A DNA stretch of 64,000 bases from Ancylostoma caninum (GCA_037903475.1 JBAJFG010000479.1:3210501-3274500), one strand, 5' to 3'. Counted from the first letter of the stretch, positions 23,006 through 46,391 are shown. Notes: a model not told the origin generated them from the letters alone. A program made the numbers and translations.

Positions 23006-25029
23006 CTGTGGTGCCTGTGTCCGATATTTTTCATGACTGTGTTTTTATTTGGTGACGCATGTCTCCATGAGATATTCGTCACTGTGCGAAACATGAGAAC
23101 CTTTGCTAATTCATCCCTCTATTCCCTCTAAGTGGTATTTATTGCGAATAACTGAAGTAGTTTCTCGATCACCAGCATCAGATGACATAGCTGAAGTCAC
23201 GCAACCATGAAGAATTCATAGAATATCAGCGACAGGCACCAGCTATGCAAATATGTGGAAGCGTTAAGGTTTTGAATGCATTAGTATGAGTATACCAGCG
23301 GAGCAGGCAATTTTAACCCAGTATCAATGGATAATGTTCTAGTTTATCAATGCGCTGATGTTGGTGCTTTTTACAGAGCTCTAATTCTTGAGGTATGGAA
23401 ATATTCAACGCTTTCTTGGTTGGGAAGCGGTGAAAAAATGGGTAGAGGAGGTCCTTTAAAGAAGCGAGACCGACCAAGAACTTGCTTTCAGAGTTAAGCT
23501 TTAGAAGAAAAAAAAAAACAAGTCCTTGAAAGTAACAAGAGAATCACTGGAACTAATTCAAATGAATAGGAACGCCTAAAAATGTCTTTCCGTATACGCT
23601 TGTAAACACGCACGCTCTGGCTATGTCATAGCTCATCAGTGGTGAACGTGAGCTGAGTGAACAGAAGATCAACCAGGTGTCAGGAAGAGGTCTGCCAAGG
23701 GACGTACAGACTGATACCCTAGTAATATTCACGATTATGGAAAAAAATTACGATCAAAATAAAATGTAGCAGTCTAGAAACAGCAGAAAGTGTGTCGGTA
23801 AACGTCTAACAGACATCTGACCTAGCTCTCTGCTGCACTAAAACTGATCATGTGACAATGTCAGCCCAGAGCACAGACGCATCTTTGGGACTACCTATGG
23901 TGAAAGGGGTAACATACCATGGTTTACCCTTTACCGAAACTCATGAACATGTTCACCCGTACTTGAAGTTGTTCATATCCAGCTGCTACCCTTGGGTGAT
24001 CATACGCATTGGTATGAGATTACCCACTCTTCTAATGGCATCCAGGGCCATTTTTGCGTCAGTATAACTCATTCGGATTTTTCTTCAGAGTTTATTTCCT
24101 ATACAGAGGCTGGCGACGTATGAAATTGTAAGATTATATCTATTTTGCGCCGCATGCATTTTGCTGGGTTGCTTCCAGGGTTACTGTTGAGCGTACTGTA
24201 GAGAAAACTTCTAGCAGGGCTGGGATTCGACACCAATCAAATCACGATGACTGATGTGACTAGTTTTCGTATAAACCACATAGTGATAGAAGAGGCACGC
24301 CGCAAAAGCTGGTCTGCTAGCCTGATTCTCTTTGGTTATGCGTTCAAGAATTTTAACCCAGACTTCGCCATAAAAACAGACGGTTTCTTCCATGTACTGG
24401 TCCCGAATATGATGCTAGATCTGCAGCGCGACTTTCCTGACGAATAATGTGTAGGTCGACGTTGGACTACACGGCCTGGATGCATCATTGCAAGGATGGG
24501 TAATCCCATACTCAAGACAGCAGCTGGGTTTAGACGTCAAGCATGTGTAAACGTACTGGCAGGCAAATGCTGAATTTGAGTATGTTAATACGTTTACCAT
24601 GGTAATCTCTATGAGGACCTAGGCTGGGCATAATAGTGACCAAGAAGCAGACCAATTAACTATGCATGCTGTATCCGCATAGAAATGCTATACCTTGCAG
24701 AATGACTGTCATATCCCTGATCAGCAAAAATTAACTCTCATCCACAGACTGGCTCTGGAGGAAAGCGCTATGCAACACATGTTCATACCCCTTTGTACAA
24801 TCATATCTGTACAAAGAAATACGTGTAGCTGAATATTCTGATAGGAACTGAATAATAAAACGCTTCCTTGTTAGAAGATATTCTTTAGCAACATTATGGG
24901 ATATAAGAAATACCAGACCATGACAAATATAACACTCAACAACAATTCATTTTTCAAGAGACGCTACCGGGATAGCGCAATTAACCCACGCAACAAAACA
25001 CCCTAGAAACAATAACGGAAACAACAAAG
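23006..25029. other. clp-1/kars-1 intergenic region
   Basis: The two genes converge here (clp-1 + ending at 22358, kars-1 - ending at 25030). No coding exon or structured element is evident. A segment near 24310-24420 (CTTTGGTTATGCGTTCAAGA and onward) resembles one at about 51432 in a SLY1 intron, hinting at a dispersed repeat. Confidence 0.45.
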
Positions 25030-29676
<4,647 letters not shown>

Positions 29677-29709
29677 CACTGACTTCACAAAGTCCGGGGC
29701 CCAAGAGAT

Positions 29710-30246
29710 CTAAATAACATGCGTTAACAAATGGAATAGTTCGGACTTGCGGAGATTCTGACGCGAAAGATGGTGCCCGAAAAAAAAAACTTTGGGCCAA
29801 ATTGGGGACCACTCTGTTGCAACAATGTTTTGGGCAAAGATTCAGGGCAGTTGTAAGTGAGGTTAATAAACTACTAGTTTCCTAACTCCAGGAAAACCCC
29901 TGTACTATCGACAAGGACCATAACGGTGAAAAAAAAATAGAAAACACTAATTGCATCACATTTTCCCGCAATACACCGGATTTAGTGATTCAAAGGAATC
30001 TGGGCAAATAAGCTTCGTGGGTCCCAAAGCGAAAACACTTTCTCGAAGGATCCGTCCTTTAAAACGGATTCAAAAGCGCGGGCTATGGTCTCATTTCATG
30101 ATAATTTTTTATGCATTTGTTTGTTTTACTGGTGCTGTTTGGTTTTAAATTATACATTTTTTTCTTACTTTATACCATTTCGATTTTGGAGCCGTCATGA
30201 GTAGAAGTTCGCATTCATCCGACCAGTAATGTTAGTGACGTTTCAG
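29710..30246. promoter_or_regulatory. Shared intergenic promoter region of kars-1 and daf-41
   Basis: The two genes diverge from this 0.5 kb interval. Each end carries a splice-acceptor-like site just before the start codon: TTATTTAG on the minus strand near 29710, and GTTTCAG ending at 30246 on the plus strand. These suggest spliced-leader addition, so the true transcription starts lie inside. No specific factor site is called. Confidence 0.45.
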
Positions 30247-30247
30247 A

Positions 30248-33018
30248 ATGGCGGTTCGTCAACCACCAGTCATTTGGGCTCAGAGGGAATCATTTCTGTA
30301 TGTTACTATCGAGATTGATGATGTTAAAATTGAAGATCTCACAGCGGATAGTTCAAAATTGCATTTCAAGTGAGTTTTACTTTCCATACTTCCGTTTCTG
30401 TTTCAAGTCCAGGTAATTCTTCCCACTTTGTATATGCGGATTTTTAAATGTGGTTCAAAACTCATGAAAGATCTTTAGGGGTACAAGCCACACAGAAGTT
30501 TTCGAAACAACTATGGAATTCTTTGACGAAATCAATGGTGAGGGGATGAAGCGCACTCCCACTAACACACGGGTGATTGAGCTAACCATCCCTAAGAAGG
30601 AGTCCAAGTGGTGGCCACGACTTTTGAAAGAGAAAGGAAAGGTTGGTTCGAAGATAATCTCGTTCGAATTATGATTCACTTGTGATCCTTTTACATTTGC
30701 CACTCCCCTTTTTACGTATCTAGCCGGTGTTTCCCATGTTCTTGCTTCACTGTGAATTGAAAGTGTGGCTTGGTAATTTATCTGTTCCTTTGTAGTTGGT
30801 CTGTTCCTTTGACCGACTTAGATAACTATGTCATTATATCCAAAAATCAATATTTAAATATCAGAATGAGGGTATAGTTCCACGACACTTTAATAGTTAG
30901 ATATTTCGGTTTTAATTGGCAGTTAGGGTGTTTGTTTGAGGACCTTTCCTTCGCATGATGTTCTTGCTACCACTCAGCACTTTCTAACAATCTTGAGTGC
31001 TGTGTTGCTTCGTCTACGCTGAGTGGCAGGGATTTCACTGACCTTTCAGGACAAGGACTTTATGAAGACATGACTTACGTAATTCAAGATAGCTGGACGT
31101 AATTTAGGATGGGCATGTCAAAGCTGTGCCCGGTTCAATTGTTCACTGCTACACTTCTGTGCCGTACTTGGTTAGCATGATCCTTTGATACATTTCATAC
31201 GAATGTAATTTCCATGCCAACTCTTCTCGGTCGCAGAGGCTCCTTCAGGACGTTGCCTTACGTTTGCGTTGAAATATACGCATTATTGGCATAGGACGCG
31301 AAATAAAAGTTTTATTGGCTGCGTTCAGATGACGATGGGTGCATAATTGGTTCAGAGGGTGCATGATGGGTGCACAGACTTGAACAGAACGAGATACTGG
31401 CAAATTTTCTGTTTGAAAACGTCTCACGGAGTCATTAGGCAGTGTAATTTCGTAGTCCTTGTTAAATGTTGTCTTTCGAACAAATATTCATCGGTTGTTT
31501 TGAATTTACAACGCTCTGAACTCTCCCACAACAACTGTCCAGCTGTTACAGCTATGATCTCGCTATTCTTTGACAGCCTAACTTGAGAGGGAGAATATGC
31601 TACATTTCATCATGTGACATAACTCATAGCTCATGTAGAGTAGAGGATGCTGATCTCAAATCCGTCTTCGTTTCCTAATATAACCCTGTGCCAAGAAAAC
31701 TGAGTTTTCTCCTATGAAATGCACGATTCATGAAAGGGTTCTTTTGCAGCTGTGGTCATGCTTTTTTAAACTCGAAGCTTGCGTATAGGGGTCAGATGAG
31801 GTGCTGATAGCAAATCCAATATCTGTTTTGTAGTTAATCGCTAGATTTGCATTTACATACTGGGTGGGAATAAAAATTATATGTTCTACCCAAGAAAGTT
31901 GATAGCTCTCTTGTAAATTCACTGGAAATAGAAGGTCGGGGAACGGATTCGAGATCGGCGTTATCGATGTATTCTCTAACGTCGTGGTCATCGGATATTC
32001 TTCCGTTGTAAGATAAGCAAATCATCGGTTTCTATTCGAGAAATCCTACTCTAGGATTTTTTTTTCGGGGAACGTCGACTCGAGTTTGAGAGCGTGTCGT
32101 TCACCGGTCCACTAAATCCCGAGTTATGCTTATGGCATTGTTCTCTAATTCTTTACAGTTTTAGAGAAAAGTATCTCCTATCGTAATTTGAAACAATGTA
32201 ATGCCTTCGCATGCGTTGCTGTTGAAGCGTTTCTTTACTATCTATTGTAATCGAACTAGGTGAATGATATCTGCTAGTTCGTGTCCACGCGAAACTCGAA
32301 GGCGGCCAAGTTTATAGGAGGCTAGTTATGCTTGCTAGAAGTTTGTTGTGATCTGATAAGAGTTTGGGGCTTTTCACATTCCTCATGCAACTAAAGCATC
32401 ACATCCACAAGAGCAAAATTAGGAAGAATCCCCCATTCGTAGTTTCGTCTCTTGTCCTTCGATTTTTATTTTCTACCTTCACATTACGTTTCAGTTCATA
32501 ATTGTAATGGGAATAGACAACCTCTAACTTGGCCACTCCAGCAATAATAATTTCTCCGACCTCTTCCTGTATTAGTAGCATTTCAGGTTCATTGGCTCAA
32601 AGTTGACTTTGATAAGTGGAAGGATGAAGATGATTCCGGTGCTGAAGATGGCATGCCATTCGGTGGTGACGGAGGTTTTGATCTCAACTCCTATATGAAT
32701 CAGATGGGAGGCGGTATGTCAATTGTTGTTATCGTCCTTGATAATGAGAAATTTGTCATACTGCTCAACATTCAACGCTTGGTTTAGGTGGTGCTCCTGA
32801 TTTCGACGGCCTCGATGATGATGACGACGGCGGTTAGTCCCCATCTATAGTTTCGTTTGAAATTGTTTCAGCCTAGTTCTCTATATTTATGAATCTCTTC
32901 AGATATGCCAGATTTGGAGGATGACGATGATGAAGCTAACAAGGGTGAGAAGAAGGAAGAAGAAACAGAGAAAAAGGAGGAGAAGACGGAGAAGGATGAA
33001 AAAGCTGAGCAAAAGTAA
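30248..33018 (+). CDS. daf-41: Hsp90 co-chaperone p23
   Basis: Binds ATP-bound Hsp90 and stabilises client complexes in the cytosol. Exons: 30248-30369, 30479-30641, 32587-32713, 32788-32832, 32903-33018, giving 190 codons plus stop. A CS domain fills residues 1 to about 110: MAVRQPPVIWAQRESFLYVT, then LTIPKKESKWWPRLLKEKGK, then the VHWLKVDFDKWKDEDD signature. The tail is Asp/Gly-rich (DDDDDG) and ends in a long Glu/Lys stretch, typical of p23. Intron 2 is unusually long (1945 bp) and contains nothing recognised. The start directly follows GTTTCAG. Orthology to C. elegans daf-41 (ZC395.10) is recalled, not searched. Confidence 0.92.
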
Positions 33019-33358
33019 ACTAAGGAATGTGAATACTTAATCTGAGCCTAATGTTGTTTTTATTGTTAAAATTTTTTGCCGCTATTTTCAATACCACCGT
33101 CTTTTCACGAACTCATTTTTACTTCAGCTGATCATAGTTGTTCCGAGGTAGTTTACGAGCAGTGATGCACAAATGTTCCCGTGTGGTAGCGTTCAGCTCG
33201 GTGTTTTGTGTTTCACTTGTATGGGTTGACAGCTTGTCAATTCAGGAATTCATGTCTCTTAACTTCTATTACACTCTACCCGCTGTTACGTGAACGTTGA
33301 TCTTGAATTTTCTTTTTTTTGTGTCGGAAGAGATGTGTTTTGTTCAAAGTTAAATAAG

Positions 33359-33364
33359 AATAAA
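33359..33364 (+). terminator. Probable daf-41 poly(A) signal AATAAA
   Basis: The canonical hexamer lies about 340 bp after the daf-41 stop codon, in an A/T-rich 3' flank. Confidence 0.45.
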
Positions 33365-33808
33365 TGTTATTAAATATTGAAAAAACATAACAAATACTCA
33401 AGAGTATGCTGCGAATACTTCAATCTATGTGCTCGTAAAATCTGTTCCGTGCGTACATCGACCACAATGTGTTCACATGATTTACCTGGAAGCATATATA
33501 GTCCTGTTGGATAAATTGTGCCTATTTATGCAACACTTACCCCTCCATCAAACCATACCTAGCAGAAAGATCATTGATTGGTACCCTAGAGATAGTTGAT
33601 TCTAACGACGGGCCTTGATACGAACACTGAGCTGGTACGGGGTGGTGGTAAGCGTTGGGAAAGTCAACACGGCTCCCCTACATGACCACTTTTCCGACGA
33701 AATTTAGTAGTTTCTCCTGCTCCGTGGCTAGACTTTCCAGTGTCGTTCTGGCTCCTTGGAACCAGTTTTTTCCCGTTTGCTGTGGGAGGAGTAGGTCATT
33801 TGGAGGTA

Positions 33809-33974
33809 CAGTGCCGTAGATCCGCCCCGTCCTCAAGGCGCACCGCCTGAGATCACACGTGGCGTCCTGCTGGCAGCATTCCCGCAGCCAACTGGCCGAG
33901 TATCGATCGCCAGCAGGACGCCACGTGTGATCTCAGGCGGTGCGCCTTGAGGACGAGGCGGATCTACGGCACTG
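33809..33974. mobile_element. Near-perfect hairpin MITE, 166 bp
   Basis: The arms of about 66 bp (left 33809-33874, right 33909-33974) are complementary with one mismatch seen, around a ~34 nt loop. The termini are CAGTGCCGTAGATCCGCC and its complement. TA lies at both borders (33807-33808 and 33975-33976), fitting a Tc1/mariner-type MITE. The near identity of the arms implies a young insertion or active gene conversion. A transcript would fold into a long hairpin. The ORFs overlapping it are palindrome artefacts. Confidence 0.85.
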
Positions 33975-33976
33975 TA

Positions 33977-34798
33977 TGGTCCGGTGTGCTGCGACTTCTT
34001 CTCGAGTGCTATGGTTCGACTTGCCATTGTTGAGCCCCGGTGTCTTTCTGGTTCCTTTCTTTACTGTTATCAAAAACGTAAACTTTGGTACGAAAACATT
34101 TTTGTGGATGAGAAGAAAAGACGAATCCTGTGAAGGAAAATAATGAGCACACACAAGAGAGCGTTGTTATTGATGGGTCAAGGAGTAGTAATAGTAAATG
34201 GAAGGAAACAAAGAAGATATGTGTGTGTGTGCTTTGACGAATGATATGGTCTGTTTCAAAACCGACGATAGTTGAGTATTTGTGCCCATGGTCTGTATTT
34301 CTCGCCTGTCTCTTCGAATACGGCGCTATTTCTCGTGTTTTCTCTTTCTCTAATATCTAAGCAACTACGTACCTCGGTGAAACACACTATAGCACCAATT
34401 TGCTCTCGTTCCATGATAGCTGAGAACTCCGGATTCATTCAAGTTCATCATATATGAGTTTTTGTGGTATTTTGATTGCGTACTGTAGTGCTGTACTTAC
34501 ATGAATTCGTCAGTCAAAATTCCAATATCTCCAGAATCTTTGCGGGCTTGGAGGAATTCGCCCAGTAAACAGCTCCTAGGACGAAAGTATCTCCGATTTT
34601 TTTTTTGTGACGTTCTCGTACACCTACATCTATCTATCTATCCTGGGAGGCTCCAGAGCTCCGGACACACACTTGGTCTGCCACATTGCAATCTGTGAAC
34701 TGAAACGCAATGGCGATATTCGTAGTCTTGCTGGGATATTAGAAGTCAGAACTGACAATACCCTGTCCATTCCAGGACATTCATCTTAGTTTTGCGAC
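33977..34798. other. Upstream region of mdt-29
   Basis: Noncoding 5' flank. A likely spliced-leader acceptor (TTCATCTTAG) ends at 34789, nine bases before the mdt-29 ATG. A CTAT tetranucleotide run lies near 34629. No gene is supported. Confidence 0.45.
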
Positions 34799-37747
34799 AT
34801 GTCCGGTCAACAGGGTGGATATGGGCAGCCTCCAAATATGCAGCAACAACAGGTGATCGTCTATTTTCTCCAGTTCCTAGCTGCTTTTATTTAGTGGATG
34901 CATGTGTTTGTATTTAGATGATGTATAACCAGCAACACATGATGGGAAGGCCAATGGGTCAGATGGGAGTGCAGCGCCAGGTGAGTTTTGTAGTCGAATT
35001 TCACTAAGATATCGATAGGATAGAAAGTTCGATAGAGTACATAACTAAAGTGTGGCTTCACATGGGCTTCAGCCTAATTTTTGTTTACATTTTGTGTTCC
35101 TACTGTTGTTCCTGTTCTTGAGAGTTGTTTGTTGTTTTTGCAGATGTATGGGCAAGATTCGGGTATGCCTCAGCAACAAGGACAAATGCAAATGCACTTC
35201 GCACCTCAACAACAGCAGATGCAAATGGGCCAACCGCAGATGAATCAGATGCCACAGCTTCAACAACAACAGCCACAACAACAGGGAATGGGTCATCAAC
35301 AGCCTATGCAGATGGGTCTTCAGCAGCAACTTGGCGGGCAACAAATGGGAATGCAACAACAGCAAATGGTGCAGCAGCAACAAATGGGACAGCAACAGCA
35401 GCCGGTTCAGCAACAACCACATTCTCAACAGGGGCAGCCGCCGATGGGTCAACAATCCATGCTTTCGGGTCAGACACAGGTATGCATGGTTGAAGTGGCT
35501 TTGCCAAGAGTTTCACGTTAGTACCTCACCCTCTTCCCCCATCCCATCCCTAAGAGCGTTTAGAAAGTATATATCTGTGGAGTACTTTTAATCAAAAATT
35601 CTTTATTTCTGTTTATCTTAAAAGGGGATAATAGTGACATTGGATGTGGAAATGTAGTGAGCGAGGACGAGTTTCCGTGTCTTCTGAAGTGCTAGAATAT
35701 TTTATTCACGAGAACTTGGTCTTCTAACGTTTGAACACGTGGTATCTAGCTAGGAGCGTAAACTGAACGCATTTTAGCGAAAACGGCAATTATGAATTCA
35801 TATTGCTCCCAAAATTCTCAATTATTTGCCTTTTTGAAGGCTTCTACAATCTAAGCAATAATTATTACAAATTTATTGAAGCTCGGCTCAATGCTCGGAG
35901 GGTCACTGGGATCGGTATCGCAGCAACACATGCAAATGCAGCAACCACGTAGTCCAATGACAACAGGCTCCGTTGGACCGGTCGGTTCCTCTTTCATTTG
36001 GTTTTTTTTTGTCATTCTTTGAAGCAGAAGTTGTAAGCAGGCCAAATGCCAACTAATACGAATTCATTGGCTAGTGCTAGTGTTCTTTCAAAAACCTGAA
36101 ATGCTGCTTCATCAGTTCAGTTTGGAAAGGCAAACGGACAATAATGTCATTGAAATCTGGGTGAGAGAAAAAATTTGTATCTTTCGCGTTTTCGACTCCT
36201 ACAGTCCTCACGCGGTTTTTCCAGATTTGTTTTGCTTTCAGTTGGCAGCCGTTTTTTTTCAATCGATATTCGGTTTTATGTCATTTCTTGGTTCTTAAGC
36301 TAACCACCTGAGGAATATAATTTCGTTTTTTTAGCAGCAACTCACACCTGGAGGTGGTCCTGGGTCACAAGCACCCGGTTCAACTCTTGCAGCCGCCAGT
36401 GCTGGTGGACCTACGTCCGTTGGACCGATGTCTGTCCAGCCACACACTCCTATGAATCCTGCATCACAGCAAACTCTGGCTCAACCCTCATCTGTCCAGC
36501 CGGGTCCAGCATCGGTTGCTCCAGCTACACCGGCGAGTAATCAGGTACTGAACTTTTCGTTTTTTTCTATCGATATGTGGTCTTAGTGCAAATGAACGAT
36601 AATGAATTGCAGCCTGCCCCTCAAGCTTCTTCATCTACAGCTGTGGAGCCTACTCATCCGTATCTCCAGGATCCAGTAGCACACAGCAAGCAGTTGATTA
36701 TGAAAGATCTTCGTTTTTCTATTATCGTGAGTGGGCGCATTTTCCAAACAATTTTGTTCAATTTACACAGGGATAGCTTCTGATATAGTGAAATGACAGG
36801 AAGAAACATTAACAACAACTCCAGTCAAACAACATCTAGTTTTATCGAAATATCTTTTTCTTATTTTTCTGCATGCTAAGTCGGTTTCTTAGTAATAGAT
36901 CAGCCTTAAATTATTTCTTAAGAAAAAAAAAACTGGAATAAAGTGACAGTGTTGCTAAATTATGTTTTTACTTGGAGCAAGATGCGGTAGGTGATAATTA
37001 CTATTTGCTCCTTTAGGATTTGAATCGTCGAGCGGGTGAAGCTCTCAAAGACCTCCGAGCTGGTAATACTCCATCAAATTCGAACGAATACCTCAAAGCA
37101 ATGGATAATCTTTTTGCTGTTTGCGATGAGATTGAAGGAAATTTGGTACTATTATTATCCTATATTCGCTACATGCCTGACACATTGCAAAGAAATTACT
37201 TCTTTTTTTGTAGATTTTGGTTTGCGAAACACAGAAGCAAATGAGCAAGATGGAAAAGATTTTCGACAAGGACGCGATGAGGGCCGGAGAGCAACATGTG
37301 GGCTTTTCAGATTTAAAGGGGGTGAGATCACTGAGTATGATCTCGTTCATCTTGCGCCTACTAATCTATAAGTAATTTTGCAAATTCTGGAGCCGTGTGT
37401 TTTAGAGGCACATGGGTGGAGATGACGATTCTGGTGCACATCTTTCAGCTGTGAATACTTACATCGACCAGACAAAACAGGTGATTTATTTGCTTCTAGT
37501 TATTTTTTAAAAGAACTTCGCTTTAGAGTATGATCTCTGTATAACGTATGCCGATATATGTTTTGTTAGTGTAAATAGAATATTATGGGTTTTGAAAATA
37601 AAGTCCTAATTTCTTGGATTTCAGCTGCAAGCTGCTTTTGATCGAGCATTCTCTCACGTCGGTCGCACGCTGGAAACAATTCGTCGAAGGCAAAACATGG
37701 GCTCAAAGATTCCAAAAATAGAGGGCATTATGGACATGGACTGTTAG
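34799..37747 (+). CDS. mdt-29: Mediator complex subunit 29 (MED29/Intersex family)
   Basis: A nuclear subunit of the Mediator tail, linking activators to RNA polymerase II. Exons: 34799-34852, 34918-34980, 35144-35479, 35882-35980, 36335-36544, 36613-36726, 37017-37145, 37214-37321, 37406-37480, 37625-37747, giving 436 codons plus stop. All nine introns are phase 0, so exons can be skipped without frame change. Residues 1-150 are Gln/Met-rich (about 40% Gln in exon 3). Residues 150-270 are Pro/Ser/Gly/Ala-rich. The conserved MED29 region starts near EPTHPYLQDPVAHSKQLI and runs through DLNRRAGEALKDL, ICETQKQMSK-like helices and LQAAFDRAFSHVGRTLETIR to the C-terminus. The exon at 35882-35980 has a weak acceptor (TTATTGAAG) and may be alternative. 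Antisense ORFs across the CAA/CAG tract are shadows. Confidence 0.88.
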
Positions 37748-37876
37748 AGGTGAACGTATGTTTTGCTTCTTACCCTGATATTTTCTGTAGTAGGAGAATG
37801 GTAGCCAACCTTCGGACAATCTTCATTACCCGATTAGCAAGTTTGACTTTCGATGAGCCGGCATGTTATGATTTAC

Positions 37877-37948
37877 ATGGCTTGTAGTCCTGCCTTGTGA
37901 TGACGTATTATACCAGCCACTTGCCTACTAAGCAGGACTACAGGCCAT
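37877..37948. mobile_element. Small palindromic element, 72 bp
   Basis: ATGGCTTGTAGTCCTGCCTT and its near complement AAGCAGGACTACAGGCCAT form terminal arms around a ~33 nt centre. It lies 130 bp past the mdt-29 stop. Could be a tiny MITE or a hairpin in the 3' end of the message. Confidence 0.55.
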
Positions 37949-38237
37949 TAAGCAATTGCTTCTTCGTGGGTTAAAAGAGGAAACATTTAGCGATTGATAT
38001 AAACAACGGATGAGCTGGATTTAACGGGGAAACGAGGTGGAAGCAAACAGTGAACAGTGCAGAGAAAAGGTGGAGATAGAGGAGTAGAGGAAGGAAGGGG
38101 AGGGGGTTGAGTTTCTCATCTTGGCTCGATTACATGAGTGTAAGTGAAATTCATGTAAGTGAAATTCATAGAGTAAATCTGCTCAAAGGCCGTGACCTAC
38201 CTCAGACTCGATTTTGAGGTTATAGGGGGGGGGGGGC

Positions 38238-38976
38238 GGTCGTATGGCGCGATTCTTCGGGTGGCACTAGACACAGGCCGAATCTGGGGCGCGCTACTAC
38301 CACCCGATTACGGTCTCGCGTCGCGGTTGCCCGGATCTGCCTGACCAGGCAACTCGTCCATCTAACCATCATCCAAGCGTAGAGAAAAACGTTGGACTAG
38401 CTTTACCAATGGTTTTCAGGGTGTAGGGATGAACGAACGTTTGAACATCAAGCTTATTTGAATACCCCAGTAGATATACTGTGAAAACAGAGAAGTTTTT
38501 ACGGGCGCCCAACGAATTCTATGTTAGAATAAGAAGCTTCCTGAAATATCCGAACAAATACTTCTTAAATGTAAACTTTCCAAATTTCCGAATAATTGGA
38601 TTACCCGAACTTGTAGCTTCCTGAAGTTATTGGATTAGGGGCGCTACGGATGACTCGTGTATAAAGTTGAACTCTTGACGTCAAATTAGTCTATGTAGAG
38701 ATTAATTTTGTCAAAGCTCTATCAGTTCTATATAAAAACGCAGCACATACAAAACTGAAACCTAGTTTCGGAGCTTCGTTACAGAGAGGTAACTGCGACT
38801 CTGTATGCTCTCTTCCACCGTAGGATAGTGGAGGAACGGTGGACGAGTTGTCCTGCCAGGCAGATCCATGCAAACTGTGACGCATGACCGTAATCGGGTG
38901 GTAGTAGCGCGCCCCAGACTCAGCCTGTCTTTAGTGTCACTCTTTAGTGTCACCCGAAGAATCGCGCCATACGACC
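38238..38976. mobile_element. Foldback element, ~739 bp
   Basis: Inverted arms of about 90 bp: GGTCGTATGGCGCGATTCTT from 38238, and its complement ending at 38976. The arms extend inward through the CTACTACCACCCGATTACGG block. The interior is A/T-rich and encodes nothing recognisable. A poly-G run (38225-38236) abuts the left end. Confidence 0.75.
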
Positions 38977-38990
38977 TACACCCGAGAGGC

Positions 38991-39271
38991 GCGAGAAACT
39001 GACATCACCGCTGCAACGGCATGCCGTAACTAATGGTAGTCGTTGTAGCGCGGGCACCTCAAACTCTCCAAAAATAAGAGATTCAAAAAGTGGTTTTTCG
39101 GCATTTTTGTAAGATATTACGTATATCATCGTGATGAGTGACGCCTGGAGACCTTTCTGATGTCATAACCACTTTTTGAATCTCTTATTTTTGGAGAGTT
39201 TGTGGTGTCCGCGCTACAACGACTACCATTAGTTACGGCATGCCGTTGCAGCGGTAATGTCAGTTTCTCGC
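38991..39271. mobile_element. Foldback MITE, 281 bp, ~100 bp arms
   Basis: The left arm starts GCGAGAAACTGACATCACCG and the right arm ends with the matching complement CAGTTTCTCGC. Within the arms, GGCATGCCGTAACTAATGGT and AACTCTCCAAAAATAAGAGA are matched almost perfectly. The centre holds TATTACGTATATCATCGTGA. It sits 14 bp from the preceding foldback. Confidence 0.8.
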
Positions 39272-39440
39272 TCCTCTCATGTTGTTGCCAAGGCATTCCG
39301 CAATTCGTGGTAGTTGTCGTAGCGCGGGCGCATCAAACTCCCCAAAAATGAGAGGTTTTCAAAGAGGGTTTTCTGCACTTTTGTGAGACAATACGTACAT
39401 ATATCATTGTGATCAACGTCGCCTACGGATTTTTCTGGTT
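39272..39440. mobile_element. Diverged half copy of the 38991 foldback
   Basis: GGCATTCCGCAATTCGTGGT, GTAGCGCGGGCGCATCAAAC, CCCCAAAAATGAGAGGT and ATACGTACATATATCATTGT follow the order of the left arm plus centre of the neighbouring 281 bp element with many substitutions. No matching right arm follows. Confidence 0.6.
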
Positions 39441-40210
39441 TGAAAATCTCAAAAATGATTCTGGAGTGGAACAATTTTTTATGAACTTTAAAGGAATTGG
39501 AAAAGGAGTATAATAACTTTTCAGAGACAGCACATTCTTCGACGTCCAAATCCAAATGCAGTACACCAGTCCTACAATAGCGAGTGGCTATGCCCATGTT
39601 TCCTCAAAATCGTTTGTAGGGACAGTTTCCTGGGGCCTTCCTCACAAGAAACATCATTAAAAATAGATGTCTCCAAAGCCCATGTTATGGCTCTCCCTGA
39701 GTGAATTTTGACCTTCACTTGTGGTATTGGGTAATATCTATAAAACGTCTCGTCTCAATGTTGTGATTCCCATAATCCCCTAATTTATTCTTACGTTCTG
39801 CAGACTTAATTGTACAGTTCTTCTTACAAAACTGGTCTGTATACATATTTCCATCTAGGTGTATATTATTTTTGGATGTTGATTTATCCTTCATACATTA
39901 ATAAACTGCAACTTTTGCAAGGACAAAAGTGAATCGTCACAGAATAGTTTATCCGCAACACACACGACGTTGGAGATCACGATGTATATAATTTATCCTC
40001 ATAGAAAACAAGCACGCATCCTTCGGAAGGGGCGCTTGTACCACCATTTCCTTCAGAACTCTCGGGAAAAGCTACAAGGAAAAAAACTAACGAAGGAAAT
40101 CGTGGCACACCTTCACTCGGACACATCTCTTTTTCAGAGGCATATAACAAGAAATCATTTCAACAATGGGACTCAACCGAGGTAACAAATTACAACCACA
40201 ATTACAAAAA
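39441..40210. other. 3' flank of eftu-2
   Basis: No coding exon is recognised. mdt-29 (+) and eftu-2 (-) converge across this MITE-rich interval. A TTTATT (AATAAA on the minus strand) at about 39784 is a possible eftu-2 poly(A) signal. Confidence 0.4.

Positions 40211-46391
<6,181 letters not shown>

Noticed and set aside
33809..33974. Bacterial-style terminator or riboswitch for the hairpin
   Set aside because: The context is eukaryotic, the stem is far too long and perfect, and TA borders point to a MITE.
35069..35455. 128-codon Leu/His-rich minus-strand ORF
   Set aside because: Antisense shadow of the Gln/Met-rich exon of mdt-29.
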